Shown here piece after piece: positions 43,876 to 54,824 of a stretch of DNA of 64,000 nucleotides. Both the position numbers and the translations under genes were made by a program. The notes below the pieces were generated by a model. The model did no database searches, had not been told where the DNA came from, and worked only from the letters and a program-made list of their open reading frames with translations. Source of the DNA: Cohnella pontilimi (GTDB taxonomy: Bacteria; Bacillota; Bacilli; Paenibacillales; Paenibacillaceae); assembly GCF_005049045.1 (NCBI RefSeq), contig NZ_SUPK01000011.1:28196-92195 (forward strand). The letters run 5' to 3'. Numbering within the stretch: position 1 is the first letter of the stretch; each line of letters begins with the position of its first letter.

Positions 43876-43917
43876 TCCCGCGGCAGGTCAAATTGGAGAA
43901 GGTTTGAGCCTGATGAG

Positions 43918-45615
43918 TTAGATCTGCTCCGGTGCTTTCATGCCCAACATCAGCAAGCCCTGCCTCAGCACCTTGCCCACCGCGGCCGCAAGCGAAAGCT
44001 TGGCGTACGTTACGTCCTGCGTCTCCGTAATGATCTTCCCTTCGTTGTAGAAGCGATTGAAATCTTTCGTCAACTCCAAAAGGTACCGCGCAACATAGGA
44101 CGGTTCGTTTTCGTGGACGGCGTCCAGGATCGAGCTCTCGAATAGCGAGACGGTTTTCAACAAGCTCCACGCCGCCGGCGTAGAGAGATGCTGTCCGTCA
44201 AGCGCCGCACCCTCAGCCGTTAAGCGCTCATAAGATCCTTTCCGCAGCAAACTCGCAATTCTCGCATACGTGTACTGCAGATAGGGTCCCGTTTCACCAT
44301 CGAAGCTGATCGCCTCCTCCAAATGGAAATCGACCGAGAGCAGACGGCGGTTTTTGAGATCCCCGAACACAATCGCCCCGGTGCCGATCGCCTCGGCCAC
44401 CGCTTCCTTGTCGGGCAGCGAAGGATTTTTCGCTTCGATCACGCTTAGCGCCTTGGCGGCTGCTTCATCCAGCACCTCATCGAGGAACACGACCTTCCCC
44501 CGGCGGGTGGACATTTTCTTCCCCTCATATCTCATCAAGCCGAAGGCGACATGGCGGCAGTCGGCCGCCCAATCCTCGCCCATTTTGCGAAGGACGGCGA
44601 ATACCTGCTGAAAATGCAGCGTCTGCTCCGCGCCCACCACATACAGAAGCTGATCGGCTCCGAGTACCTTCTTCCGGTAAACGGCGGTGGCCAAATCCCG
44701 CGTCGGGTAAATCGTCGTTCCGTCCGATTTCAGAATGAGACAGGGAGGCATCTGCTGCTCCTCCAGACGTACAACCTGCGCTCCGTCGCTTTCCTCCAGC
44801 AGCCCAAGCTCCGACAACCGCTCCACAACCGCGCCCATTTTATCGTTATAAAAGCTTTCGCCCAGAAGCAAATCAAACTTTACACCCAAACGATCATAGA
44901 CACGGTTGAACTCCTTCAAGCTTTCTTCCACGAAAAACCGCCACAGTGTCTGCGTTTCGGCATCGTCGGTCTCCAGTTTCCGGAACCATTCCCGGGCGTC
45001 GTCTTCCAGCTGCGGTTCCTTCTCCGCTTCCTCGTGAAATTTCACATATAAACGCAAGCTCTCCCGAATCGGTTCCGCTTCGAGCCTGATGCGATCGCCC
45101 CAGCGATGATAGGCGGATATGAGCTTGCCGAATTGCGTGCCCCAATCTCCGAGATGGTTCACTGTTGTGACACGGTACCCGGCGGCACGGTACAAATTCG
45201 CGAGCGCATTGCCGATTACGGTCGAACGCAAATGCCCGATTCCGAAAGGCTTGGCGATGTTCGGCGAGGACAAATCGATCACCACATGACGGCCGGCGCC
45301 TGCATCCGATGAGCCGAAGCTTTCGGCCATGACGGCATCCAACAGGCGGCCGGCCCAGACCGCGGGATCGAAAAACAAATTCACATAGCCGCCGGCCGTC
45401 TCGGCCCGCACGCCTTCCGCCGTCTCGTTCAACGCATCAGCCAGCTCGCGCGCGATGACCGGCGGAGCCTTCCGCAGCTGCTTGGCCAACGCAAAACACG
45501 GAAAGGCTACATCGCCAAGCTCCGGTTTCGGCGGAAGCTCAAGCTTTGCGGCGATTTCCTCGGCCGGCAGCGAGAGGCAAGGGGCAAGCCATTGAGACGC
45601 TGTTTCCTTCAACAT
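43918..45615 (-). CDS. argS: Arginyl-tRNA synthetase, T-box-controlled paralogue
   Basis: A 565-residue class I synthetase. It has an N-terminal additional domain (LELPPKPELGDVAFPCF), HIGH-type motif in KPFGIGHLRSTVIGN, and KMSKS-type motif GKKMSTRRGKV; the C-terminal anticodon domain is intact (TYARIASLLRKG, DFNRFYNEGKI). Its sequence follows the ArgRS subgroup found in lactic acid bacteria and eukaryotes (SPNIAKPFGIGHLRST) and differs strongly from the other argS in the window. ATG 45615 has AGGAGGG eight bases upstream. Expression is set by an arginine T-box leader. Why two ArgRS are kept is open: amino-acid starvation or inhibitor resistance are candidates. Confidence 0.93.
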   Translation of the reverse strand: MLKETASQWLAPCLSLPAEEIAAKLELPPKPELGDVAFPCFALAKQLRKAPPVIARELADALNETAEGVRAETAGGYVNLFFDPAVWAGRLLDAVMAESFGSSDAGAGRHVVIDLSSPNIAKPFGIGHLRSTVIGNALANLYRAAGYRVTTVNHLGDWGTQFGKLISAYHRWGDRIRLEAEPIRESLRLYVKFHEEAEKEPQLEDDAREWFRKLETDDAETQTLWRFFVEESLKEFNRVYDRLGVKFDLLLGESFYNDKMGAVVERLSELGLLEESDGAQVVRLEEQQMPPCLILKSDGTTIYPTRDLATAVYRKKVLGADQLLYVVGAEQTLHFQQVFAVLRKMGEDWAADCRHVAFGLMRYEGKKMSTRRGKVVFLDEVLDEAAAKALSVIEAKNPSLPDKEAVAEAIGTGAIVFGDLKNRRLLSVDFHLEEAISFDGETGPYLQYTYARIASLLRKGSYERLTAEGAALDGQHLSTPAAWSLLKTVSLFESSILDAVHENEPSYVARYLLELTKDFNRFYNEGKIITETQDVTYAKLSLAAAVGKVLRQGLLMLGMKAPEQI

Positions 45616-45629
45616 GCAGGAATCCCTCC

Positions 45630-45885
45630 TGGAATTAAAATAAAAAACCCCCGTCTCATCAAAGAGACGGAGGTTAGTCCGCGGTACCACTCTTCTGGCA
45701 TTCCCGTTCACGGGAACCCGCTCAATCGGATAACGGCCGGCCGCAGCCGACCGGATTTCCCTACGCCAAGCTTCGGGAAACCGACTCCCGGGCCCGCTTC
45801 CCCGACCGTCCGTGCCGGCTCCCACCCTCCCGGCTCTCTGCATACGGTGTCGATCGGATACTCTCCCGTTCATGATCGTTCGTGT
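45630..45885 (-). promoter_or_regulatory. T-box riboswitch leader (arginine)
   Basis: On the minus strand: Stem I with the AGTA-type internal loop (GGGAGAGTAT) and terminal-loop signature GAGAGCCGGGAGGGTGGGAGCC; a T-box sequence AGAGTGGTACCGCGG (45678-45693); then the terminator CCTCCGTCTC...GAGACGGGGG with a T-run. The 3' side of the specifier loop reads GGAAG-CGG-G, so the probable specifier is CGG (Arg, about 45794-45796), which agrees with the argS gene. The acceptor-end match UGGU fits a tRNA with discriminator A. Confidence 0.93.
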
Positions 45886-45896
45886 TATTTTCAAAC

Positions 45897-45925
45897 AGTA
45901 TAGCAAGCGGCCGGCACCCGGGCAA
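45897..45925 (-). promoter_or_regulatory. Promoter of the T-box argS
   Basis: On the minus strand TTGCCC (45920-45925), 17-base spacer, TATACT (45897-45902), just upstream of the T-box leader. Confidence 0.75.
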
Positions 45926-45936
45926 GCCGTTTTTAT

Positions 45937-45965
45937 TTGAATTGCCGGGGCGTTCTGTATATAGT
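45937..45965 (+). promoter_or_regulatory. Promoter of ywiB-argS
   Basis: TTGAAT (45937-45942), 17-base spacer, TATAGT (45960-45965), 36 bases before the ywiB start. It is back to back with the T-box argS promoter. Confidence 0.65.
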
Positions 45966-46001
45966 AATTAAAAGAATAAACGAACGACGGGAGACGCGCA
46001 G

Positions 46002-46418
46002 ATGCCGGATAGAACAAGCGTGTCGGTCGGTTTCCGGATCCGTCGCCCGGATGCGGAAGACCAGCTGCTCAGCGCTTCCGGCCATCTTTACCGGATGGCA
46101 ACAGGCTGGGCCCTGACTTGCCGATTCCCGGATGAAGCCGGCGTATCGGATATGACCCTGGTGGTGCGGAATTCCGAAATCCGGATGAACCGCAAAGGAA
46201 CGGTCGCTCAGGAGCAATTATTCCTCGTGGGGGAATGGAAGCCGGGAACGGTCGGCACTCCTTTCGGCGCGATGGCCGCGGAGACGTGGACCCATCGGAT
46301 CGATCAAGATTTAACACCTGCGGGCGGAAGCGTGGAGTGGGTTTACGACTTGAAAATGATGGGCACAACATTCGAATGTTGTTCGATTAAGTTGGAGATA
46401 CGGGAGGAACAAACGTGA
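46002..46418 (+). CDS. ywiB: DUF1934 family protein (YwiB-like)
   Basis: A 138-residue lipocalin-like beta-barrel family protein of unknown function. In B. subtilis ywiB also stands immediately before argS. The pattern of alternating hydrophobic strands ([53 protein letters not shown]) fits. The GGGAGA site precedes the ATG, and the stop overlaps the argS start (GTGA), so the two are translationally coupled. Confidence 0.88.
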   Translation: MPDRTSVSVGFRIRRPDAEDQLLSASGHLYRMATGWALTCRFPDEAGVSDMTLVVRNSEIRMNRKGTVAQEQLFLVGEWKPGTVGTPFGAMAAETWTHRIDQDLTPAGGSVEWVYDLKMMGTTFECCSIKLEIREEQT

Positions 46419-48094
46419 ATAACGCGCTGGGACAACTTCAGACCGCCATCCGCAATGCGCTGGCCGACGCCGCGCTGAATGCGGGTCTCGCGGAAAACCG
46501 GGACGAGCTGCCGGAGATCATGCTCGAGGTTCCGAGAGACAAGTTGCACGGCGATCTTGCGACGAACTTGGCCATGCAGTTGACGAAAATCGCGAAACGC
46601 AATCCGCGCCAAATCGCGGAAGCCATTGTGGAATATATCGATAAAAGCCGAGCCTTCATCGAGTCCGCAAACATCGCCGGGCCGGGCTTCATCAACTTCC
46701 GTCTGAACAAAAGCTACCTGCACCCGGTGATCGGCGATGTCCTGGAGCAAGACGGCAAATACGGTTCCATCGAGACGGGCAAAGGCCAGAAAATTCAAGT
46801 GGAATTCGTCAGCGCCAACCCGACCGGAAGTCTGCATCTGGGCCATGCGCGCGGAGCGGCGGTCGGAGACGCCCTTTGCAACCTGCTGACTTTCGCCGGC
46901 TATGAGGTGACGAGGGAATATTATATTAACGATGCCGGCAACCAGGTCGCCAACCTCGCAAAATCGATCGAAGCGCGTTATCGTCAAGCCCTCGGGGAAG
47001 AAGCCGAAATGCCGGAAGACGGATACTACGGGGAAGACATCGTCGGTTTCGCCCGGGAGCTCGCGGAACGGGAAGGGAACCGCCTGCTGTCGATGCCGGA
47101 AGATGAGCGGTTTCAATATTTCCGAGATTACGGGCTGGAAAAGGAACTGGACAAAATCAAGCGGGATTTGGGCCGGTTCGGGGTTCATTTCGACAATTGG
47201 TTCAGCGAGACGTCTCTTTACGAGACGGGCAAAGTCGTTGCCGTTCTCGAAGCGCTGCGCGCCAAAGGGCAAGTGTATGACCAAGAGGGCGCGGTTTGGC
47301 TCGCCAGTACGCAATACGGGGACGACAAAGACCGGGTGCTGGTGAAAAACGACGGCTCCTACACGTACCTGACTCCGGATGCCGCGTATCATATGGATAA
47401 GTATGCGCGGGGTTACGACCGCCTGATTAACATTTGGGGTGCCGACCATCACGGTTACATCCCCCGCATGAAAGCGGCGATGGCCGCTCTCGGCAACGAT
47501 CCGGACAAACTCACCGTGCTGATCGCGCAGATGGTGAGCTTGTTCCAAAACGGCGAAAAGGTGAAAATGTCGAAGCGTACCGGGAAAGCCGTCACGATGG
47601 AAGACCTCATGGACGAAGTCGGCGTAGATGCGATTCGCTATTTCTTCACCATGCGGAGCATGGATTCGCATTTGGACTTCGATATGGATCTCGCAGTTTC
47701 TACTTCCAACGAGAATCCGGTTTTTTACGTCCAGTATGCTCACGCGCGCATCTGCAGCATTTTCCGTCAGGCCGAGGAACAAAATATCGCGCTGCAATCG
47801 TGGAAGGATGCGCCTCTGCACCGCTTGTCGACCGAGCACGAGTACGACCTGCTGCGCAAAATGGGCGAGCTGCCGGAGGTTGTCGAAGATGCCGCGAGAA
47901 ACTACGCGCCGCACGCGATCATTCGCTATGTGTATGAGCTCGCATCGTTGTTCCACAGCTACTACAGAGCGGAACGTGTCATCACCGAGGACGCGGAGCA
48001 GAGCCAGGCAAGACTGCAGCTGCTCGCGGCGCTTCGGATCGTGATCGCTAACTGTCTTGCGATGGTGGGGGTTTCGGCGCCGGAACGCATGTAA
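46415..48094 (+). CDS. argS: Arginyl-tRNA synthetase (Bacillus-type)
   Basis: A 559-residue class I synthetase. N-terminal additional domain, HIGH-type motif [15 protein letters not shown], intact KMSKS motif [11 protein letters not shown], and the C-terminal anticodon-binding domain ending [12 protein letters not shown]. The sequence and ywiB-argS order equal the single essential argS of Bacillus, so this is the likely housekeeping enzyme. GTG 46415 has GGGAGGA upstream and overlaps ywiB. No T-box precedes it. It meets the convergent subtilase gene with two bases between stops. Confidence 0.95.
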   Translation: MNNALGQLQTAIRNALADAALNAGLAENRDELPEIMLEVPRDKLHGDLATNLAMQLTKIAKRNPRQIAEAIVEYIDKSRAFIESANIAGPGFINFRLNKSYLHPVIGDVLEQDGKYGSIETGKGQKIQVEFVSANPTGSLHLGHARGAAVGDALCNLLTFAGYEVTREYYINDAGNQVANLAKSIEARYRQALGEEAEMPEDGYYGEDIVGFARELAEREGNRLLSMPEDERFQYFRDYGLEKELDKIKRDLGRFGVHFDNWFSETSLYETGKVVAVLEALRAKGQVYDQEGAVWLASTQYGDDKDRVLVKNDGSYTYLTPDAAYHMDKYARGYDRLINIWGADHHGYIPRMKAAMAALGNDPDKLTVLIAQMVSLFQNGEKVKMSKRTGKAVTMEDLMDEVGVDAIRYFFTMRSMDSHLDFDMDLAVSTSNENPVFYVQYAHARICSIFRQAEEQNIALQSWKDAPLHRLSTEHEYDLLRKMGELPEVVEDAARNYAPHAIIRYVYELASLFHSYYRAERVITEDAEQSQARLQLLAALRIVIANCLAMVGVSAPERM

Positions 48095-48096
48095 GC

Positions 48097-49239
48097 TCAG
48101 CGCCCGCCCATTTTCTCCGCCGCTTTCAACATTCGCATCACATCCAGCTCTCCGGCTGTCCGGAGGGCTTTTCCTTTTTTAAGAGGAACGGCGGATTCCT
48201 TGAGAATCGATTTAATGAGGTGCGGTGAAAGGCCGGGCTTGAGCGCCAGCAGCAAGGCCACGGCGCCGGAAACGTGGGAGGTGGCCATCGAGGTTCCGCT
48301 CATTTCGCGGTGCCGGCCCCGGAGCCATGCGGAGACGATTTTGTCGCCGGGCGCATAGATGTCGATATGTTCGCTGCGGTTGGTGAAAGAGGCCACTTTC
48401 CCTTCGCGGTTGGTGGCGCCGACCGCAATGGTTTGTCCGTAGCGGGCGGGATAATCGATATCGTCTCTCAACCCGTCGTTGCCGGAGGAGGCGATGATCA
48501 GCACGCCGGCATGATACGCGTTGTCGACGGCTTGAAGCAAAGACCGGCTGCGCTGTTTCATCCCGAAGCTCATATTTACGACATCCATGCGGTTGCGTAC
48601 GCACCAGTCGATGCCGAGAATGATGTCCGACACATAAGCTGTACCGTCATAATCAAACGCCTTCACGGGATGAATTCTAGCCCTCGGCGCGACGCCGATC
48701 ATTCCCCGCAGGCTGTTGGCGGCGGCGATGGTGCCGGCGATGTGCGTGCCGTGTCCGTTATCATCTTGAGGAAGGTAGGTGCGGTGCAGCACGTTGATGC
48801 CTTGTTCCACCGAATGCTTCAGATCGGGGTGAGAAAAATCGACACCCGTATCGATAACGCCGACATTAACGCGGTAACCGGTCGTCCGGCTCCAGGCTTC
48901 CGGTGCCCGGATATGTTGAACGCCCCACGGAATGCCGATCCCCGACACGTTTTTTCCGGGAGTGAACGCTTCAACACGGATCACTGGATCTTCTTCACAG
49001 GCAAATTCCATCCAGGGCGGCGGAATTCCTTCCGGCGGAACGGAAACGGAAACCGCGTGGATCAATCCCAAATTGCGGATGTCCGTCCGCTTTGTCGTAC
49101 CCGGGAGGGCTGTTCGAAGTGCGAGCAAAAATTGGCGGTGATCGTCGGGATCGGCGAAGCGGAGGATCGATCTTTGTCCCCGAGTTTCGGCGGCGTACGG
49201 CGAGCGGCGCACCCTTTCCAGCAATCCGCGAATGTCCAA
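48097..49239 (-). CDS. Subtilisin-family (S8) serine protease without signal peptide
   Basis: A 380-residue subtilase with complete triad: Asp 130 (VIDTGVD), His 163 (NGHGTHIAGT), Ser 317 (GTSMATSH), and oxyanion Asn 254 (SSGNDG). TTG 49239 has GGGAGGG eight bases upstream. The first about 100 residues look like an inhibitor I9-like prodomain but there is no hydrophobic signal sequence, so it is either an intracellular protease or exported by another route. Catalytic residues are all present. Substrate unknown. Confidence 0.9.
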   Translation of the reverse strand: MDIRGLLERVRRSPYAAETRGQRSILRFADPDDHRQFLLALRTALPGTTKRTDIRNLGLIHAVSVSVPPEGIPPPWMEFACEEDPVIRVEAFTPGKNVSGIGIPWGVQHIRAPEAWSRTTGYRVNVGVIDTGVDFSHPDLKHSVEQGINVLHRTYLPQDDNGHGTHIAGTIAAANSLRGMIGVAPRARIHPVKAFDYDGTAYVSDIILGIDWCVRNRMDVVNMSFGMKQRSRSLLQAVDNAYHAGVLIIASSGNDGLRDDIDYPARYGQTIAVGATNREGKVASFTNRSEHIDIYAPGDKIVSAWLRGRHREMSGTSMATSHVSGAVALLLALKPGLSPHLIKSILKESAVPLKKGKALRTAGELDVMRMLKAAEKMGGR

Positions 49240-49443
49240 TACGGGTTCCCTCCCGCCGAATATGCTTCCTCATTGTATGAGGACACCTCGGGGTCCGCAT
49301 GGGAAACCGGCCTTTTTTGGCTGGAAATGGGCGTCGTTCCGTGTCATTTCTGCGCTGCGGGCATAGGATGAATGGAGAGTTTCGCGGGTGAGACTCTTGC
49401 CCATTCCGGTTCCTCCGCCCGCGGAGTTGCCGGAGGGATACAG

Positions 49444-49490
49444 TCGAAAAGCGAAGGAGCTTCCTCCCGGAGGCGCCTTCGCTTTTTCGA
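49444..49490. terminator. Bidirectional terminator-like hairpin
   Basis: TCGAAAAGCGAAGG against CCTTCGCTTTTTCGA with an inner CCTCC/GGAGG stem. It lies in a 378-base stretch (49240-49617) between divergent genes in which I find no convincing gene, so its purpose is unclear; it may mark a lost gene. Confidence 0.7.
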
Positions 49491-49523
49491 TTGTTGCAGA
49501 GCGAAAGTTTGCGGCCGCACAAG

Positions 49524-49551
49524 TTGACTCAGGCTCCCGATCGCGTACAAT
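49524..49551 (+). promoter_or_regulatory. Promoter of the MocA-type oxidoreductase gene
   Basis: TTGACT (49524-49529) and TACAAT (49546-49551), 16 bases apart. Confidence 0.65.
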
Positions 49552-49617
49552 AGGGATAAGAGAAAGCGGTTCCACTGTTTAGTCAGCGAATACATAGCGG
49601 ACGGGGTGCTGTTTACA

Positions 49618-50712
49618 ATGGCGAAATGTAAAGTCGGTCTCATCGGATGCGGCAACATCAGCGCGATCTATTTGAAAAACCTCACGGCTTCTCCGGATGT
49701 GGAAGTGTTGGCCTGCGCGGATCTGGACATGGAGAAGGCGGCCGCCCGCGCTTCCGAATTCGGCCTGCCGAAGGCTTGTACCGTGGAGGAGCTGCTCTCG
49801 GATCCGGACGTCGAGCTGATCGTGAACTTGACGATTCCGGCCTCCCATGCGGAAATTTGCAAGCGCGCGGTTGAAGCGGGGAAACACGTTTACGTGGAAA
49901 AGCCGCTGGCCGTACGTACCGAAGATGCGAAGGAAGTGCTGGCGCTTGCGAGATCCAAGGGTATTCGAGTGGCATGCGCGCCCGAGACGTTCCTAGGCGG
50001 CGGCATCCAAACCTGCCGCAAGCTGCTCGACGAAGGAGCGATCGGGCAGCCTCTTTCGGCGACGGGCTTCATGATGGGATCCGGTCCGGAATCCTGGCAT
50101 CCCGATCCGGCGTTTTTCTATAAAGTCGGAGCGGGTCCACTGTTCGACATGGGTCCGTATTACTTGACCGCGCTGATCTTCCTGCTCGGCGGGATTACGC
50201 GCGTAACCTCTTCGGCCGTTATTCCGTTCCAAGAGCGGAAAATCACGAGTGCTCCCAAGTTCGGCACCATGATTTCAGTAGAGACACCTACGCATATTGC
50301 GGGTGTGCTGGACTTCGCTTCGGGCGCTGTCGCGACGCTTGTGACGAGCTTCGACGTGAAGGCCGGGACGGATTTGCCGAATCTCGAAATTTACGGTACG
50401 GCTGGTACTCTTCGCGTTCCGGATCCGAACACATTCGGCGGACCGGTGAAGATCCGGTACGCGGGCACGGACCAATGGGAAGAAGTGCCGCTTGCTTTCG
50501 GCAACACCGAGAACTCGCGTGGAATCGGCGTAATCGATATGGCAAGGGCCATCCAGGAAGGCCGGCCTCACCGCGCTTCCGGAGATTTGGCCTATCATGT
50601 GCTGGAAGCGATGGAGGGCTTGTTGAAGGCGTCGGTGGAAGAACGGCACATCAAGCTGTCCGGATTAGAAGGACGTCCCGAACCGATGCCGCAGAACGGC
50701 TTTACTGTCTAA
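49618..50712 (+). CDS. Gfo/Idh/MocA-family oxidoreductase
   Basis: A 364-residue NAD(P)-dependent oxidoreductase of sugars, inositols or amino-sugar derivatives. Rossmann motif GLIGCGNISAIYL, and the catalytic EKPLAVR lysine; the second domain contains GPLFDMGPYYLTAL with the expected His replaced by Tyr region typical of the group. ATG 49618 is used; the ribosome site ACGGGGTG is weak, and an in-frame extension to 49606 is unlikely. The substrate is not evident. A hairpin after the stop ends the transcript. Confidence 0.88.
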   Translation: MAKCKVGLIGCGNISAIYLKNLTASPDVEVLACADLDMEKAAARASEFGLPKACTVEELLSDPDVELIVNLTIPASHAEICKRAVEAGKHVYVEKPLAVRTEDAKEVLALARSKGIRVACAPETFLGGGIQTCRKLLDEGAIGQPLSATGFMMGSGPESWHPDPAFFYKVGAGPLFDMGPYYLTALIFLLGGITRVTSSAVIPFQERKITSAPKFGTMISVETPTHIAGVLDFASGAVATLVTSFDVKAGTDLPNLEIYGTAGTLRVPDPNTFGGPVKIRYAGTDQWEEVPLAFGNTENSRGIGVIDMARAIQEGRPHRASGDLAYHVLEAMEGLLKASVEERHIKLSGLEGRPEPMPQNGFTV

Positions 50713-50728
50713 GCGAATCGAAGGATGA

Positions 50729-50765
50729 ACGCTGCGGGGTAACGGTCCCGCAGCGCTTGCATTTT
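50729..50765 (+). terminator. Terminator after oxidoreductase gene
   Basis: ACGCTGCGGG/CCCGCAGCGCT stem followed by TTGCATTTT, a weak T-tract. Confidence 0.6.
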
Positions 50766-50847
50766 AGCTGGAAATAAGGTTTACTAAAGGTTGACATTCA
50801 ACAGGCAGCAATTAACGGTTCTATATAAAGAGAGGATGGGAAGTTGC

Positions 50848-51444
50848 GTGAGCGCCGAGTATGTACTGAAACTCGACTCCGAGAAAATCCGGGAGATGCC
50901 GATGGTCGACCTCGCTTTCGAGGTGCTGAAAGCGTCCAATACCCCGTTTTACTACCGCGATCTCATGAACGAAATCGCCAAGCTCCGCGGGTTTTCCGAG
51001 GATCAAATCAATGAAGTCATTGCCCAGCTGTATACCGAAATCAATATTGACGGCAGGTTCGCCTGCGTAGGCAGCAACGTATGGGGATTGAAGCGCTGGT
51101 ACCCTGTGGAACGCGATTCGGACGGCGTGGCCGCCGGCACCAAAGGCCCGCGCATCATCAACGACGACGATGACGACGATGAGGATTTGTACGGAGACGA
51201 CGAAGAGGAAACCTTTACGCCGGAAGACGAAAACTTCGACCTGTTCGACGAAGACCGAGAGGAGATTTTCGACGAAGGCGAAGAGTCGGCTGAAGTGGAT
51301 GAAGAGGTCGCCCTGGAAGAGGACGAGGACTCGGACATCGAGGAAATCGACGAAGAGAAGGACGAAGAAGCCCTCGCGGACGGCGATCTGGACGATCTCG
51401 ACGGCGACGCTTCCGATGATGATGAGGACGAAGACGACAAGTAA
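50848..51444 (+). CDS. rpoE: RNA polymerase delta subunit
   Basis: A 198-residue protein: a folded N-terminal HARE-HTH-like domain (PMVDLAFEVLKASNTPFYYRDLMNEIAKL, ending FACVGSNVWGLKRWYP) and a long, almost wholly acidic, disordered C-terminal half (residues about 95-198). Delta binds RNA polymerase in Firmicutes, raises recycling and specificity, and often sits before pyrG as here. GTG 50848 is the chosen start (AGAGGA upstream; domain alignment begins soon after); an ATG at 50836 touches the purine run. The following intergenic leader belongs to pyrG. Confidence 0.95.
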   Translation: MSAEYVLKLDSEKIREMPMVDLAFEVLKASNTPFYYRDLMNEIAKLRGFSEDQINEVIAQLYTEINIDGRFACVGSNVWGLKRWYPVERDSDGVAAGTKGPRIINDDDDDDEDLYGDDEEETFTPEDENFDLFDEDREEIFDEGEESAEVDEEVALEEDEDSDIEEIDEEKDEEALADGDLDDLDGDASDDDEDEDDK

Positions 51445-51473
51445 CATTTTGCCGAAACACGGCCGATTGTGCC

Positions 51474-53279
<1,806 letters not shown>

Positions 53280-53291
53280 TCCGAATGTCCG

Positions 53292-53325
53292 CCGCGCCGG
53301 CTTTAGCCGGTGCGGTTTTTTTATT
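53292..53325 (+). terminator. Terminator of pyrG
   Basis: CCGCGCCGGC/GCCGGTGCGG stem, short loop, seven-T run. Confidence 0.92.
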
Positions 53326-53337
53326 TTCATGGAAATG

Positions 53338-53365
53338 GAAGGAATTTACCCCTTCGAGCGCGAAT
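53338..53365 (+). promoter_or_regulatory. Sigma-H promoter of spo0F
   Basis: GAAGGAATT (53338-53346) and CGAAT (53361-53365), exactly 14 bases apart, match the sigma-H consensus RWAGGAWWT-N14-HGAAT at every position. It lies 48 bases before spo0F, whose B. subtilis orthologue also has a sigma-H promoter. Confidence 0.85.
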
Positions 53366-53413
53366 AAGCAACGATACGGCTCCAGAACAGTTCGCAGACT
53401 CGGAGGGAAGGTC

Positions 53414-53812
53414 ATGGAGAAAAAAAAGAAGCTGCTGATCGTGGACGATCAGGTGGGCATCCGCATATTGCTGCTCGAGGTGTTTTCAACGGAAGGCTAT
53501 GAAACGTTTCAAGCGGCGAACGGCCGCACAGCCTTGGATATCGTAAGAACGCATTCGCCTGACCTGGTCCTGTTGGATATGAAAATTCCGGGCATGGACG
53601 GACTGGAAATTTTAAAGCAAATTAAAGAAATCAACCGCGACATTAAAGTCATCATGATGACCGCTTATGGAGAGCTCGATATGATCAAGGAAGCGACCGA
53701 CCTCGGCGCTCTTATGCACTTTACGAAGCCGTTCGACATCGACGAGATGAGGATGGCCGTCAACCTCCAGATGGGAGAAGGTCCTGCGTCCCGATTCGCC
53801 TCGGGGTCGTAA
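53414..53812 (+). CDS. spo0F: Sporulation phosphorelay response regulator Spo0F
   Basis: A 132-residue single-domain response regulator that receives phosphate from sporulation kinases and passes it to Spo0B. Acidic pocket D11-D12, phosphoacceptor Asp 55 ([11 protein letters not shown]), switch Thr 83 (MTAYGELDM) and Lys 105 ([10 protein letters not shown]) are all present. It is nearly identical to B. subtilis Spo0F in the LLIVDDQxGIRILLxEVF and FQAANG regions, with Val where Bacillus has Tyr13, and a longer C-terminal tail of about eight residues. ATG 53414 has CGGAGGGAAG upstream. Confidence 0.95.
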   Translation: MEKKKKLLIVDDQVGIRILLLEVFSTEGYETFQAANGRTALDIVRTHSPDLVLLDMKIPGMDGLEILKQIKEINRDIKVIMMTAYGELDMIKEATDLGALMHFTKPFDIDEMRMAVNLQMGEGPASRFASGS

Positions 53813-53819
53813 GACCTTT

Positions 53820-53848
53820 TTTTATTGGACGAGTTTTTGTGTTATAAT
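53820..53848 (+). promoter_or_regulatory. Extended -10 promoter of fbaA
   Basis: TATAAT at 53843-53848 is preceded by TG one base upstream (TGTTATAAT), with only an AT-rich -35 region, so it is an extended -10 type. Confidence 0.6.
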
Positions 53849-53905
53849 ATCGCAGTATGCAGTACGGATTGGGAAAATGATTTGATAAGCAGGAGGAATT
53901 CCATC

Positions 53906-54760
53906 ATGCCACTCGTATCGATGACTGAATTTTTGCCTAAGGCGAAAGCTGGTAAATTCGCAGTAGGTCAGTTCAACATGAACAACCTCGAGTTCGCGCA
54001 AGCGATCACCGAGGCCGCAATGGAAGAAAAATCCCCGTTCATTTTCGGCGTCAGCGAAGGCGCGCTGAAATACATGGGTATGGAATACACCGTTGCCATC
54101 GCGAAAGCGGCCGCCGAGAAGTCCGGCTTGCCGATCGCGCTGCACCTTGACCATGGAAGCACGTTCGAAGTGGCCATGAAATGTATCCGTGCAGGTTTCT
54201 CTTCCGTTATGTTCGACGGCTCGCACCACCCGTATGAAGAGAACATCAAGCTGACCAAAGAAGTCGTGAAAGCCGCTCACGCGATGGGCGTCTCCGTGGA
54301 AGGCGAACTCGGCACGATCGGCGGCGTGGAAGACGACATCAGCGTCGACGAAGCGAATGCCGCACTTGCGAAGCCGGAAGAAGCGATCCGTTTCTTCGAA
54401 GAAACCGGCGTCGACTGCCTGGCGATTGCGGTAGGTACCGCACACGGTATGTATAAAGGCGAAGTGAAAATTCATTACGACATCATCAAGGAAGTTGCTT
54501 CCAAGATTCCGGTTCCGGTCGTGCTTCACGGCGGCTCCGGCGTGCCGGACGAAATGATCCGCGAAGCCGTTCAGGCCGGTGTGGGCAAAATCAACGTCAA
54601 CACCGAGAACCAAGTGGCATGCACGAACGCGATTCGTGAAGTTTTGGCCAAGGATGCCAACGTCTACGATCCTCGCAAATATTTGACCCCAGCCCGCAAC
54701 GCCATGAAAGAAATCGTCAGAGAGAAAATTCGTTTGTTCGGAAGCAACAACCAAGCTTAA
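53906..54760 (+). CDS. fbaA: Fructose-1,6-bisphosphate aldolase, class II
   Basis: A 284-residue zinc-dependent aldolase of glycolysis/gluconeogenesis. Conserved parts: HLDHGST with zinc-binding His, SVMFDGSHHPYEENI, EGELGTIGGVEDD, GTAHGMYKG (zinc), LHGGSGVP (zinc, phosphate) and KINVNTENQ. ATG 53906 has AGGAGGAA upstream; the upstream ORF extension contains the promoter. The transaldolase gene between fbaA and murA2 in B. subtilis is absent here. Confidence 0.96.
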   Translation: MPLVSMTEFLPKAKAGKFAVGQFNMNNLEFAQAITEAAMEEKSPFIFGVSEGALKYMGMEYTVAIAKAAAEKSGLPIALHLDHGSTFEVAMKCIRAGFSSVMFDGSHHPYEENIKLTKEVVKAAHAMGVSVEGELGTIGGVEDDISVDEANAALAKPEEAIRFFEETGVDCLAIAVGTAHGMYKGEVKIHYDIIKEVASKIPVPVVLHGGSGVPDEMIREAVQAGVGKINVNTENQVACTNAIREVLAKDANVYDPRKYLTPARNAMKEIVREKIRLFGSNNQA

Positions 54761-54824
54761 TTAGTCCCTGCTGCGCTGTTTCGCCTTAAGGCGGGTAAAG
54801 ATGATATATCGCTTATTATAGATC

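Noticed and set aside
50791..50829. TTGACA and TATATA as the rpoE promoter
   Set aside because: Spacing is about 26 bases, outside the range of a sigma-A promoter.
53825..53848. TTGGAC as the -35 of fbaA
   Set aside because: It is only 12 bases from TATAAT; the extended -10 explains the promoter better.
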